Shown piece by piece: positions 11,142 to 23,370 of a stretch of DNA of 64,000 nucleotides. A program made the position numbers and the translations under genes. How positions within the stretch are numbered: position 1 is the stretch's first letter; the number at the start of each line of letters is the position of its first letter. The stretch is from Dactylorhiza incarnata (taxonomy: Eukaryota; Streptophyta; Magnoliopsida; Asparagales; Orchidaceae): positions 11,887,001 to 11,951,000 of the forward strand of contig JAWHQI010000040.1 of assembly GCA_033032865.1 (NCBI GenBank). The letters are read 5' to 3'. The notes beneath the pieces were generated by a model. It ran no database searches. It saw only the letters and a program-made list of their open reading frames with translations, and was not told the origin of the DNA.

Positions 11142-12410
11142 AATTGTTGAAGTGGAAGTTTGGAGGGCTTTTGGACCTGGGCGGTCTAGGAGGAGGTCCG
11201 GCGGTCTGACATGACCGCATGGCCTGGCAGTCTGCATCTGCGGTCTGGCTAGTCTAAGCCTAGCTGCGGTCTCCTGGCTTGATCGCTGGTTTGGGTTCAA
11301 GGCGGCTGGAGGTGAAGGCCGCGCGGTCTGTCTCTAACCGCGCGGCGGGATGTTCGTCTTCAGGTGTGCGCGGTCTGTGCATGACCGCGTGGCGGGTTGT
11401 CTTCCTCAAGGCTGTGGCGGTCTAGTGTGACCGCACAGCTTGATCCAAGTTTTCTCCAGAATGCGGTGTGGTGGCTGACCGGGCCTTCTGGTGGTATTCG
11501 CGGACTAAGGGTCTTAGTCGCGCGGGCTCAGTTCGCGGTTTCAGGAGGAGACTAGTATGCGAGCTAGACGCTATTCGCGGTCTCAGGTGGAGACCGGTAT
11601 GCGGACAGGAGTTCGCGGGTTGATGGCGAACTGGCTGTGTTCGCGGTCTTGGGTGAACACAGGGGGTGAACAGCTTCGGGCGGTCTGGCGATCTCCTTTG
11701 GAGTCGCGATCTGCTGTGAGAGTGGCGGTCTCTCATGGTTGATGTTGAAGCTGGCGAGTTCACCAAAATGAAGCAGGAGTAATGTTGTTGATCGCGCGGT
11801 GTGACCGGTCAGGTCGCACGGTCTGGAGGTTGGTGATCCTATCTCATAGGGTGGTGACTGGATCAGGTCCCATGCCTATAAATAGGAGCCACTGTAGCAA
11901 CAAATTAAGACACACCAAGTGTAAGCCGAGTTATCTTCTTTCCTGCGGTCTGTATTTGTCTGACCGGGCGGTCTGCTGATTGAACTCTTCTTGTGCAGCT
12001 TCTGCGGATAGTGCGAGCAGCAGCGATCACCTCTTCCTCTGAAAGTGTTCGGGCGGTCTGCGGCTTGGAGTTGTGGTGCTGAAGTTCGGGAGAATCAGGA
12101 GTTCGGAAGGAAGGGTGCGGTCTGATTGGCGATCTGGTGTTGTTCTGAGATCGGCTGCGGGTTACAGTTTGGCGAGTTGCTGAGGTCGCAAGAGAGACCA
12201 CGCAGTCTCAAGTTTTCTTCAACTTGTTTTTATTTCCTTTGGTGTTTGTGCTGGCGAAATCATGTCACGCCAAGCATGCCTTGCCTTGTAATTTGAAGTT
12301 GCTATCAATAAAGATCAGTTATTTGCCTACATTTGCTTCTGGTTGTTTGGCTTGTGAACTCTAAGTTGACTAACTCCTTCTCGCTTCATAAAGATTCGAA
12401 AAATTTCACA
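11136..12410 (+). repeat. C1 3' LTR
   Basis: 1275 bp, starting TGTTGAAATTG and ending AATTTCACA, then the AAACC duplication. It is the same length as the 5' LTR with about 50-60 scattered mismatches, many of them C/T or G/A changes. TATAAATA and AATAAA are retained. Confidence 0.95.
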
Positions 12411-12415
12411 AAACC

Positions 12416-13346
12416 TACTCAACCCCGCGAGCTTTCCAGTGAGACGTTGAACTTCCTTAGCATTTCGCGGCGATTTCAACTCCATTATGGCTTTGACCTC
12501 GTCCGGGTTAGGCTCTACCCCTGCTGGGGTAAGTAGATGTCCTAGAAACTTTCCCTTGCTGGCTCCGAATACGCACTTCAGGGGGTTTAGCCGCATCTTG
12601 TTCTTGCGCAGCGTGGTGAAGGTCTCCTTGAGATCCTGGAGGTGAGAGCTCACGCTCCTACTCTTCACCATGAGGACATCTACGTAAACCTCCAAGTTTC
12701 TCCCTCTTTTCTCCCGGAAGACCCGGACCATCATTCTTTGGTAAGTCGCCCCTGCGTTCTTTAGCCCGAACGGCATCATCTTATAGATATAGCACCCTTC
12801 CCTTGTGATAAAGGAGATGTCCTTGATGTCCGAGGGGTGCATCCTAATTTGATGATAACCTGAAAAAGCATCTAAGAAAGACATTACAGAAAAACCGACG
12901 GTTGAGTCAACCAGCGCGTCGATTAGAGGCAAAGGATAACAATCCTTAGGGCAGGCTTTGTTTAATAAAGAAAAATCAATACACATACTCCAGCGACCAT
13001 CGCCTTTCTTTACCATAACGACATTGGAGACCCAGTTTGGATACTGGATCTCTGATACGAAACCTGCCTTAAGGAGCTTCTCTACCTCCTCGCGAATCGC
13101 CTCCTCCAGCTTATCAACGATGGCCCTCCTCTTCTGCCTGATGGGGAGGGCTCCTGTCTCGAGGTTGAGGCGGTGGCAAGCCACGTCTGCATCAATGCCT
13201 GGCATGTCCGCCGCATTCCATGCAAAGATGTCCACACTTTTCTGGATGCATTCCAGCATCCTCTTCCTGTCCTCCGGGCCAAGACTCCCGCTGATCCGCA
13301 CCTTTTCCACTCCTCCCCCTTGGGTGGTGATCTCCATCTCGACCAC
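12416..13346 (-). pseudogene. Tat A reverse transcriptase, 5' part
   Basis: The minus-strand frame carries the Ty3/gypsy RT landmarks in order: VVMVKKGDGRWSMCIDFSLL, NKACPKDCYPLP, SFLDAFSGYHQIRM, MPFGLKNAGATYQRMM and the catalytic region. The catalytic box reads YVDV (12675-12686) instead of YVDD, so one metal-binding aspartate is lost. The later part with CVFGASKGKFLGHLL and RLTGKLAGLSRF ends at the C1 insertion. Reverse transcription by this copy is not possible. Confidence 0.92.
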
Positions 13347-13403
13347 TTCTTCATCCGCCTCAAGACGGGCCGGCTCTTCCCATCTACCCTTCTCCTCCCT
13401 TCC

Positions 13404-14204
13404 CTAGGGCAGGGTCTTCTCTTCCTCCGAAGCCTCCTCCTCCATCGGCTTGACACGCTCCTCCGGAGCCACTTCCTTCTCCCCTCCTGGGATGCTGCTC
13501 TCTCCCTTTCCTTCCCTTCTATCTCCACCTGGCCCCTCCGGCCCCTTCATCTCCCTATCCACCTTTTCAGCCTCTGCCGTCCAAGAGATAGTGTTGACGG
13601 CAGTCACGTAGCACTGCCTCGCCACCTTTGCATCCCCCTGGATCCAGACCTGAACTCCTCCGCTATGGAACTTCAAGCACTGATGGAAGAATGAGGGAAC
13701 GCACCAGAAGGTGCTGATGAGAGGGCGTCCAAATATGGCGTTGTAGCTGCTCGGAGCGTCAACAATGACGAACCGGCAGTTCCTGGAGACCCCTCCCAAT
13801 GTCACCTGGAGGCCAACTCCTCCCTCGACCTCCTTCCTCTCCCCTGAGAACCCAAACAGGGGTCCATCTGAGGCATGTACCCTCTTCGCTTTCACCTCCA
13901 GCGCGTCAAAGGCCTTCTTGAAGATAACATTCACTGAACTCCCGTTGTCGACCAAGATTCGGGATACTGTGAAGTTTTTGATTGCCGCCTGGATCACCAA
14001 GGCATCACAGAATGGGTCTTCAAAGTCTGTCATGTCCTCTGCCGAGAAGGTGAGGTTCTCCGAAGGAGGTGGGATTTGGGAGGTCGAGCGACGCTTCTCC
14101 TGAACATCGCCTGGAAGCTTCTCTTGCGAGTCGCTTCTATTCCCACCCCACCATGGATCACTCTGACCCTTCCCCAGGCTCCTATGTCCGTCCTGTCTTC
14201 GCAC
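13404..14204 (-). pseudogene. Tat A aspartic protease region
   Basis: The frame contains ILVDNGSSVNVIFKKAFDAL, the D(N/T)GSS active-site motif of plant Tat proteases, then GPLFGFSGE, VGLQVTLGG and SSYNAIFGRPL. Downstream is a charged Glu/Lys-rich linker to RT. The frame ends at a stop at 13404, although RT continues in the same register. A frameshift near 14100-14200 separates it from gag. Confidence 0.85.
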
Positions 14205-14761
14205 CTATCCTCTTCATCTCCAGGTAGCACCTCCTCGATCCTCATAGGCCGTTGCTGATGTTGGCCTCTTCCCCTTGCCTCCAGAAATTCTGGGCAGATG
14301 GCCATCGCGTGACCTTCTTCCTGATGAAAGTCACAGTAGGGCAACGTCACCCTGCCCCCTCCTCCTCCTCTTCCTCTTCCTCCTCTTCCTCCTCTTCCTC
14401 TTCCTACCACCATGGCTTGCTCTCGAGGGGGGTGAGGTGTTCTGGGACCTTGCCTCCATACCGGAACCCTCCCTTCCCCTCTTCATTGGTGATCTCTTTC
14501 CTGACCTCTCGTTGGTCCTTCCTGGGGTCTCCAAGCCAGCCGGTTATTGGGCTCTTGATACCCCCAATCCCGCTGCTGCCACCGAAACCCCTGGCCTCTG
14601 GGTTCTTCCCTTCTTCTTCCCTCCTGGTGCCTCACCTCCGGCTCGCTCAGCCTTGCCAACCTCTTTGCAAACTCAGGATTGGCGGCCTCTCCCTCGATCT
14701 CACCTTCTGCCCGCTCCATCAGCTCCTCAAAGGATAGAGGGGCCTTCCGCTTCAGGTCCAT
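14030..14761 (-). pseudogene. Tat A gag C-terminal part with RG-rich tract and zinc knuckle
   Basis: Two minus-strand frames in one register (14483-14761 and 14030-14413) encode a basic, Arg/Gln-rich segment. An almost pure Arg-Gly tract follows, encoded by the TCC-repeat stretch at about 14357-14404, and then YCDFHQEEGHAMAICPEF, a CX2HX4HX4C knuckle. The Tat gag usually has such a knuckle before protease. RG-rich tracts commonly bind nucleic acid. The microsatellite-like coding is probably length-unstable. Confidence 0.75.
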
Positions 14762-15570
14762 CTTGAAGAACCCTCCTGCAACCCCACTATGAAGGCTAGA
14801 TGGAGGGTGAACCCCGGCACCTCCTGGACTTGCATGACCTCTTCTTGGAACCTATCTACATAATGGGCCAGCGACTCCCCAGGCCCTTGCTTGATCTTAA
14901 AGAGTTCCTCTGCATCCTTCTTCCTCTTCTTTGACGTTGAGAAGTGCAACCTGAAGCTCTGACGCAAGTCCTCGAAGGCGTAGATGGAACCCACGGGGAG
15001 CTGGTGGAACCAGTCCCTCGCCTTCTCCTTCAGAGTGGTGGCGAAGAGTCGACACTGGAAGGCATCTGTCATCAGAAGGATCGAGACCATGTCCTCAAAC
15101 CACTGCAGGTGTAGGACTGGGTCATCTTTGCCGGTATAGTAGGACATCTCTGGCCCTCTGAACCCCTTTGGCACTGGAGCCGAGAGGATCAACTCACAGA
15201 AGGGACTCCCTTCCCCTGCTCGGCGAGTGGTCCTCTCGCGCGGAGTCAGCTCGCATACCTCCGCACTCGTCGGGCAGCTAAACAACTGCCGCCCGGGGAG
15301 ATCTCGCGCACTCGCTTTCGCCGCGACCTCCTTCCCAAGCCGCTGGCCCGGAGCGTTCTCGCCGATCTGTTGGGGTGGAACCACCGGGACCACAGGCGTC
15401 TCACATTTGCTTCTCCCGGTGAGAGATACCTGCATGGTCTGCATGACCTCTCGCTTGAACTTCTCGAACATCTCCAGCCACTCCATTGCTTCCGGTGGCT
15501 GCGAGTGTCCTGGATCGGAACCATTTCCTCCATCTCCTGTCATCGAGCTCAACTTGAGATTTTCTTGCAC
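14752..15570 (-). pseudogene. Tat A gag (capsid region)
   Basis: The ATG at 15570 (minus strand) opens a 272-codon frame with PVPKGFRGPEMSYYTGKDDP, HLQWFEDMVSILLMTDAFQC, KARDWFHQLPVGSIYAFEDL and a terminal GESLAHYVDRFQEEV. This is the Retrotrans_gag pattern of plant Ty3/gypsy elements. It starts only about 30 bp after the LTR boundary. The frame stops near 14752, and the rest of gag continues in another register, so a frameshift is likely. Confidence 0.85.
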
Positions 15571-15601
15571 TGGCTACGGTCCACGCTCACCGCACCAAAA
15601 A

Positions 15602-16440
15602 TGTTGAAACCGACAACCGGTCTCAAGAGTTCGTACCCACTGGGGGGTGTAGCCTGCGCCTACTTCTCCCTCACTGAACTCTCCTAACTTCGGATGGAAA
15701 AACTGGAACAGACCCAAGGCTGTAGCGAGGAGGTCCCGCCACACCCCAGAAGATCTTAGAGAGCTTCCCCTCCCAAACCAATGCTCAGCTGGGCACCTTG
15801 GAGGGCACTAGCAGCCAACTCCAAAAATTACCTGGAGGAGAGAGCTCAGAAGATTCGGTCCTGCTCCAAGGTGCCCTTAAGTGTCTATTTATAGATTTTC
15901 TAGTCTTGGACTGCAAATAGCGTAAATCCGCCTTTTGGTTTTACTAATCGCACCTCAAACTGGTCTGCTAACAGCCTAACTCCGCTGTTCTGGAGGGCTA
16001 TTGGCAGCCCACAAGGGGGCATTTAGGTAATTTTCCCCTCAAAGCCCTCTGGTCGAGTGGTTCATGAAGGCACCACTCGCCAGGCTCCTTTCCCATCATG
16101 GTTCATCGGGCGAATGGTTTATGAGGTCATCACTCGCCATGTGTTCGACTCACTTGCTGTGCGAGATCTTGGGCGCTCTCGCCCCATCTGTCATGATGTC
16201 TATGCGAGTGGCCCGCGAGTGCGAGCCTCACTCACCCGAAGATCTCTTAGACTCCGGTTCCGCTCTTTGCCCTGCCATCTGGCCCCTGGGGCCCATTGGA
16301 CCCACTCGGCGAATACGGGGTTGTACATCCGACTCTGGGCCAGGTCACTGTGTCAGGTTCCTCCCTCTGGGTATGGATCTGCTACTCTCAGTGCTCATGT
16401 TTGTTATACCACATCTGGTCATTAGTCAAAAGACTATGCA
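15602..16440 (-). repeat. Tat A 5' LTR (outer end approximate)
   Basis: On the minus strand the LTR would end in GTTTCAACA at 15602, followed by TTTTTGGTGCGGTGAGC, the position of the primer site. The primer tRNA was not identified. Minus-strand TATAAATA lies at about 15889-15896, so promoter and U5 are in the right order. The U3 outer end is uncertain; I place it loosely near 16440. No second copy of this LTR was found by eye in the window. Confidence 0.6.
15889..15896 (-). promoter_or_regulatory. Tat A LTR TATA box
   Basis: The plus-strand TATTTATA reads TATAAATA on the minus strand, inside the LTR and upstream of gag. Confidence 0.6.
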
Positions 16441-16849
16441 GTTTCCTCGTCCCCTCCACCTGCGACTCCTAGGCACAGGGCAGGGAGGAGGAAGGAGGAA
16501 GTAAACAAGGGGTAATAAACAAGCAGATGGCAGTGGCTCTACTATTAATTGTATAAATGTATAGATAGAAAAAGGGCCTATTCTAGTCGTTCAACTATAC
16601 TATCAATGTATAAGAGTGCAATAGACAATGAATAAGCACTAGCAATAGTAGCGGTGAACAATGAATAAGCAATTAAATTTGCAGCATTATAAGTAAAGAA
16701 AGTGCAGTATATGTAAAGGAGCGGCTACGAAAAGTAACCATATCTTATAAGAATGCTCATACAAACCAATAAGTTAGGGTATCTGGCACTAAGGTAAACT
16801 CATCATATAAAAGAGCCCATATTAATTTATACTTGAGATCTTATTTATA
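16441..16849. other. AT-rich non-coding stretch
   Basis: No gene seen. AT-rich, with short repeats such as GAATAAGCA. It may be the outer part of the LTR-like arm that follows, because no LTR end is seen at its right edge. Confidence 0.4.
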
Positions 16850-19800
16850 TAATGATGTTATGTTATGCTGTACAATGCAATGATGCAACTCCGCACATGA
16901 CTCTATATATACAGACCTTGTAAGTTCACTCTGTTTGAGTATGTCAACTCAGGTACTCCGTTGAGGCAAACAGGGGCAGTGGATCGGGTCCTCCACTCCT
17001 AGGCTAGTATGACACCTCCCAGCCTAGACCTTATGTATGCCCCTAAGAATACATAGGGTATCCGCGTACATTCTGGTAAGTAATACCTCTTAATTGTATT
17101 TCCCCGAGCCTCCAGCTCGTCTGACTATCCAGTCCTCCTTAGATAACACTGAGCCTACCACTCGCAGGATAAACCCGTCCTGATATCATAACCTCCCGAG
17201 CCTCATCTCACTGGACTTTCCAATCCCAATCTAATAAACATCGAGCCCACGGCTCACAGGACCACATCGTCCTTTTTCCTTTCCATTACCCTCTCCCCGC
17301 ACGGGAAGGGTGTGCACATATACTTCATAATTATGATAATCTTTTCTGAGGGTTGATTCACTTAACAATTTTATGGTTAACCTTGGGCATCCCGAGGATT
17401 ACCCTATGAGGGGATCACAGTGGTACTAGTAAGTACGATGGGCTGACATCCCAAACCTCTTTTTTCCCAAGGCACTTAGTTTTTATTGGTGGCTACCCAT
17501 ACTTTCTTTTCTCTCAAATTGCTCTAGAATCCTAAGGTGCTTTATAATAGACTGGGCAGGCGAGTGTCAATATTAATTTGAACATCAAACCCTAACTTTC
17601 CCTAGTGACAAACTACTCTTACATGTCATCACTCAATCCTTACCTAATGGTTCCACATTCAGATGTTAATCATAACTTATACTTGCTGGTGAGTCACTCC
17701 TCACATCTCCCAACGCATCATCATCAATTCCCATATTGATATTTTTACTACATGTACCCCAAACCCAAACATTAAGTGTTGGCACTAATTGGTTGATCAA
17801 CCAATCAATCTATGATGTACACAATGTTCTAGGAATTAATAATTTTGTGTGTAAAGATCAAATGGGGTCTAATTAAAATACTTCACTTTTGCTACCCGCA
17901 TACCAAATTGTCCTTAAGTATGATACATGGCCTAAAAGGGAGATACATGGTCCTCCTAGATAATATATATTCAAATATTGTTCCAGAAGTTGTACAAATG
18001 ATAAGTTACCATCTTTACTTGAATATGATTATGATTGGGCCTAATATTCAACTTCTTAATATTTGGGAGGTTCAACAATTTGCACATGAAGTGTTAATTA
18101 CCATGGCCCAAAGGGTCTAATAAAATTTACTGAGTTTAGGTATGATCCAAAACAATGTTCAGCAAAGATTCATAATTTTTTCCCTAATTAAATATCAGAA
18201 AATTAATTAAATATCCAAGGATACTATTTATAACATTGTGAAGGATCTACTACATTTATTCATCCAAATGCTGTAAATAAATTTTCTAGGTATTTGTATA
18301 ACTCTAAAATGAACATCAACATGGATTGGCATTTTTCTAACAATATTTTATCATCAATATTAAACAAATCATATAAGCTTATTATTTCCACTTTATGAAG
18401 GAGCTACTATAAATCATCATGAAATAATTACAACAAAATTATCAGTGCATTATGGTGATATAAAAAGTTTTCTAACTAAGTCTCATAAATTTCCAGTTCC
18501 ATTTGACCAATAATACTAATTATTTTAGGAAAATGATAAAATTCCACTTTATGAAGGAACTATTGTGAATCCTCAGAGAATAAATGTAACGAAATTATCA
18601 GGGCATTATTATGATCTAAGAAGTCTACTGACCAAGTTTCATGATTTTCTAATTTCATTTAACTAGCAACATTAATAATTCTAGGAAGATAATCAAATTC
18701 CACTTTGTGAAGGAACCACTGTAAAATCTCAACAAATAAATATGATAAAATTCCCTGAGCATCCTATTGGTCTCAAAAGTTTAACTACTCGGGTTCATGA
18801 CATTCAAAATTCATTTGCTTATAAAGAGGTGGGGTAAAGTAATTGGGGGTAATTTGGGTAAGTGCATTTAGTGGACTAAAATAGCTCTAAATTTTCAATT
18901 AAAATTTCTAGGGTGTAATTACACCCTCTAAAGTAAGATTCCATAGTTTCATCGTGATCTAGGGAGATTTTACCCTAGATTTCTCAATTGTGCCTAATGT
19001 GACAAAATCACATAAACCTTAATTTCCTAGGGGATTCAACCCCAATGTTCATGATTTTTCCTGAGAGGTGAGATCCCATGATATCAAGTGCATGTTTTGA
19101 ATTTCATAAAAATTGGCCAAGAAAATACAAATCTAATCACAAAACATCATGTGAGTATAACCCTTATTGAATATTCCATGGCGCCATGGTCTTGCATGTG
19201 TGTTTCAATCGAATGCATGAGTCCTAATGGACCAAAAATTTAAATATACTCTTGATATAGATAAACAAATCCCCCACCAAAATTTTGGTGAGTTTGGAAG
19301 GTATTTACATACCTAATTATCACATGCATAGTTATTTAAATGTTTCCTAAAACTTTAGGAAAATATTCTCTAAAAATTCCCAATTTTGGTCAGGGGGTGT
19401 ATTAAGCCATGACTCATGCATGCCCAAAAATTGAGATCATTTGGAGTTGTAGGGATCCATGAATTAATTTTTTAGTTACTAGGTCACATAATGTACATCC
19501 CCCACAAGAATTTGATTTCCGGGAGCTACAGTGCGCCAAAATGAGTGAAATCAATTTCTAAAAATAGCAGAGGCCTCGAGTTACATCTTTCATGTTAACA
19601 CTTTTTCTGACCCAGCCCCCATATTTTTCTACAATATATTTCATCTACAGGCTCTAGGTCCCATACCATTTAAATAGAAAAATCCAGAAATTAAATTAAA
19701 TAGACGGTCGTGATTTTGTCTCTCCAGATCAGCCAACAACCCTGATTCCACCCGCATGGGCCGACTTTGGCTCCAATATTCGGCCAACTCCGGCCATCTC

Positions 19801-21108
19801 TGGCAAAACCCACAAGCCACCACCTCCGACCGAAGTTTGGCTATTAACCGACGATGAGAACTCGGTCGGAGGTGGACGGAGTAGCTCTCCCGTCATTTTT
19901 GTTTTCGAACTTGGACACATCAAAAATTGAAATGGTGATCCACCATTTCCTCACTGAATTTGAAAAGGGAAAAAAGGAGAGGCTAGCACTGGTGGAGGAG
20001 AGAAGGAATCTGACCTGGTTGCGGGTGTTACACCATGTATTCCTCTTGGGGGACATATGGTTTTTTCCGGCGAGCTCCTCTGAATCTCCCATCAACAGTG
20101 CTCGAACTCCTCCATTGACCTGGGGATTCTCTTGCTCTCGACTTCCTAAAGCTAATGGTGGAGTTGTTTTGGGCTGGGGGTGTCTAAATCCTCAGTTGTC
20201 ATTAATTGGTGATTTCCTCTATGCTCCACCTCCATGGCAGCCAATCCCCTTGCATCAGTTGGGCTGGAAACAGCCAGAATTCACTCCTTGAGTTTGAATT
20301 CTGGAAGGGAGGAAATTGGGTCCAATTAGAGCCCCCCTGGATTGTCATTAATGTGCCTGGCAAGCTCCACTCCACTTGCATTTCTCTCCCCTACCCAGCT
20401 TCCACCTCATCCATTCTCTACTAGTTTTCAATGTGGGGGTTGAGAGCATGCCAAGGATAGGGGAATTGGGTGCCGAGTGGCACCCATCCCCAATTTCCTC
20501 TCCTTGGTCTCCTCTTGGTGGTGGTCGGACACCCCCAAATTGGGCTTCTTGAATTCTTCCCTAAACCAGGGTAAATGGGCCTTCTTTGGGCTTAATTAAG
20601 TGGGCTTGAGCTCAATTGGGTTGAGCCTTGGGTTCACTTGATCCAAGGTAGCCTAACGTGGGCATTTAGGTCAAGGTTGACCCTTGGTAAACCATGGGGA
20701 TGGGGTTGAGTCACATTGGTGACATTGGATCCATGGGCACCTATTAGGGTGACTTTATGCTTGGTGAGGCCAATTGGGACTCTTTTTGACCTACTTAGGT
20801 CAAATTGGTTTAAGTGAGTCAAGGGGTGACTTGACCCAATCCCTAGCCTTGACTTGACCCATTTGTGTTGTTTGTGACTCATTGGGTTCTGTAAGGGGTT
20901 AGTGGTGTCATGGTGGGGTCATTTATCACCTTGGGGTCCATTTGACCAAGCTTAGGCTATGTGACTAAAAGTGGCTAAATGCACACCAATGTGCAATTCA
21001 CCTACTCTCCTAGGTTTCTAGGGCTCTTTTGGCTAGTCTACACTTTTATCATGACATAGTCATAACAAAAATTCAACTTAGGGATCTAGTGGTATGTGGG
21101 ATGTTACA
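16850..21108 (-). repeat. inverted copy (left arm) of the large LTR-like repeat
   Basis: The reverse complement of this stretch aligns by eye with 25250-31100. Examples are the segment around 16960-17090 with 30690-30850 (CAGGGGCAGTGGATCGGGTC), and 20950-21108 with 25250-25400. It ends GGGATGTTACA at 21098-21108, the complement of a TGTAACATCCC LTR start. It contains no protein gene. The outer end beyond 16850 was not determined. It is probably an LTR of a large gypsy element, lying in reverse orientation to the copy at 25250. Confidence 0.78.
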
Positions 21109-21603
21109 ACTACTAAACAGATACAAAATCTCCCCACTAACTGTGGTCATGGTAGGTTTTACATCCCAACCTTCAAGTCTTGGGAGAAACAAGTAGGATC
21201 CATCGATATCTCGCTTGGTAGGATTTTAGCCTTGCTAATAATCTATCTCAATACTTTCTTTTCAATATACAGAGAGAGTACGGGAGATTATATCAACAAA
21301 ACATGTGTAAGAAAAAAATGAAAAGACAAATTCATCAAGAGAAGAAACGCTTCAAGTCATTTCCACTTTAGGTGTGTGATAGCTCTTCCCATTCATAAGT
21401 TAAGAGATGATAGGCACCGTTTTTAGTACTTCCTTGATGATAAATGACCACTCCCAATTGATTGAGCTTTTCAACTAAACCAGATCTTGATGCCGCATCT
21501 ACCTTCTATAGAACTAGATCTCCTACAACAAACTCTTTTATCTTGACGTTTTTATCAAAATACTTGGCCATTCTTCGTTTTACTTCCTCTTGCTTGATCA
21601 TCG

Positions 21604-22315
21604 TCATGCTCTTAGCTTTTCAATGAGTTCGAGACTGCACCTCAATTCTTCATCATTTCCTTCCATCCAGTCATCTCTATTATATATTGATAGTAATACC
21701 CTTTGACTCATTACTTCGAACTCAATCGGGATGAGAGCTTCTGAGCCATGAGATAGTTTGAAGGGAGTTTCTCTAGTAGATGAGGTTGGAGTTGCCCTTA
21801 AAGCCCAGAACACTGAAGACAACTGTTCTGCCCAATTGCCTCAAAGATTTTCCACTTTTTTTCTTCAAGAGATTTATAATTAGCTTGTTAGCTGCTTTTA
21901 ATTGCTCGTTGCTCCTTGGATGATGTACTGAAGCGAATCGCATCTTGGTTTCGATTTGATCACAGAAATTTATCAGGTCGGATTTGTTAAATTGATGATC
22001 GTTGTCAGTAATTATCTCCATAGGAATTCCATGTCTGCATACGATCTCTCCCCAAATAAAATTCTTCACAATTTGTGTGGTAGTTTTTGCTAACCCCTTT
22101 GCTTCGATCCACTTGCTAAAGTAGTCGATCATTACAAGGATAAAACGATGTTGCCCACTGGCCAAAGGGAAAGGTCCAATGAGATCCATCCCCCAAACTG
22201 CAAATGGCCATGGAGTTGCTATTGACTTAAGTTGTTGAGCCGGTTGATGCTGTAGAGGAGCAAACTTCTGACATTGAACACATTTCCTTGCAAATTTCTG
22301 GGCATCTCTCCTCAT
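21604..22315 (-). pseudogene. Tat B integrase
   Basis: The core frame (21773-22315) has FARKCVQCQKFAP (zinc-binding end), TPWPFAVWGMDLIGPFP, VMIDYFSKWIEAKGLAKT and IITDNDHQF. The second Asp of the DDE triad is present, but the usual GPQF is changed to DHQF. HHPRSNEQLKAANK replaces the usual GQ.E.AN, so the catalytic Glu appears lost. The C-terminal part is 21604-21822 (TPFKLSHGSEALIPIE), in a different frame. Confidence 0.85.
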
Positions 22316-22477
22316 TTAAGGCCATAAATATCCTTGCCTTAAGATCCTCTTTTCCAATGTTCTAGTACCTGAGTGGTTGTCACACTCTCCTGAGTGAACT
22401 TCCCGGAGTATTACTGGAATTTCTTCCTCAGAGACACATCTTGCTAGAGGTGAAAGGAAAGTCTTTCTGTAAAAAAC

Positions 22478-22987
22478 TCATGCGATGAGATAGTAATAGG
22501 TTGCCTTCAATTTGAACCTCTTCTTGTCTTTTACAGATGAGTGGAACTCCCCAGTTGAGAGGTAGAGGATGAATGGGTCTATCCAAGAGGGATGTTGATC
22601 TATCTGCATAACCTCACCCTCCTCAATAGCTGGATGGAATAATTCTGAGATAGTTCCTCCTGAAAGAAGACCTAACATTGCTAACTCATCCGCTTCAGCT
22701 TTCTCTGAACGTGTGATGTGTTGAATGGTGAAGCTTTTGAACTTTCCAATCTCAATTTTCACCAATAATTGATATTGTTTCAAAATAGGATCTATAGTCT
22801 CAAAAGTTTCATTTACTTGAGATGTCATTACTAAAGAATCAGTTTTAGCTTTCACATCTTCGATACCTAGCTCTCTTGCAAACCTGAGACCTGCAAGAAA
22901 TGCTTCATACTTTGCTTGATTGTTCGTGGTGGGAAAATAAAACTTCAGAGCTTGCTCCAACCTAACTCCATTTAGGTTAATTAACAC
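22478..22987 (-). pseudogene. Tat B second RNase H (archaeal-type)
   Basis: The frame reads FPTTNNQAKYEAFLAGLRFA, ELGIEDVKAKTDSLVMTSQV and FTIQHITRSEKAEADELAML. This is the Tat-type extra RNase H with the TNNQ(A)(E/K)YEA and DS motifs. Lys replaces the usual Glu of the second motif. The same domain is found in Tat A at 4615-5303. Confidence 0.83.
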
Positions 22988-23370
22988 AACTCTTGCTCCT
23001 GAGGAGTTTCTACCTGAAGCTCCATCAACGAAGATTGTCTAGGCTAGAGGTGTTCCAACCACTTTTTTGAGTTAGTTTCTGTTGCATCAATCATAAAATC
23101 TACTATCACTTGAGCCTTGATTGCTATTCTAGGCACATAGGAGATATCATACTCACTAAGTTATATAGCCCATTTTTCCAATCTGCATGAATGCTCCGAT
23201 TTTTCCAACACATTTTTCAACGTAGGATCCATCATTGCTTGAATAGAGTGAGCTTAAAAGTAAGGTCGCAACCTGCGAGCTGAGGTGACAAGCATCAATG
23301 CTAACTTTTCAAGGATTGGATATTGAGTTTCCACATCTTTTAGTATCTTGCTCACATAGTAAACTGAGAA

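Larger units (their letters stand above)
5707..12410 (+). mobile_element. C1: Ty1/copia retrotransposon, 6704 bp, complete but decayed
   Basis: The element has two 1275-bp LTRs (5707-6981 and 11136-12410) with TG...CA ends, a tRNA-iMet-type primer site, a polyprotein region with gag, protease, integrase, RT and RNase H, and a polypurine tract. AAACC flanks both ends. The LTRs differ at roughly 50-60 positions by eye (about 4-5%). The coding region has three stops and one frameshift compared with sister element C2 (37917-44626). It inserted into Tat A in opposite orientation. It is probably unable to move unless C2-type proteins act on it in trans. Confidence 0.95.
3410..15601 (-). mobile_element. 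Tat A: decayed Tat-type Ty3/gypsy retrotransposon body, split by copia C1
   Basis: Reading leftwards from 15601, the domain order is gag, zinc knuckle, protease, RT, RNase H, a second (archaeal-type) RNase H and integrase, which is the plant Tat order. The body is interrupted at 5706/12411 by copia element C1; the AAACC target duplication at 5702-5706 and 12411-12415 shows C1 arrived later. The frame is broken by at least two frameshifts in gag/protease, a stop between protease and RT, and a stop in integrase, and the RT catalytic box is mutated. The element is therefore dead. Its 5' LTR lies at 15602 onward. The 3' LTR is not identified and would lie left of the satellite or outside the window. 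Confidence 0.88.

Noticed and set aside
14252..14766. Plus-strand frames of about 160 codons rich in Ser/Pro
   Set aside because: They are antisense shadows of the Tat A gag C-terminal part with its pyrimidine repeat.
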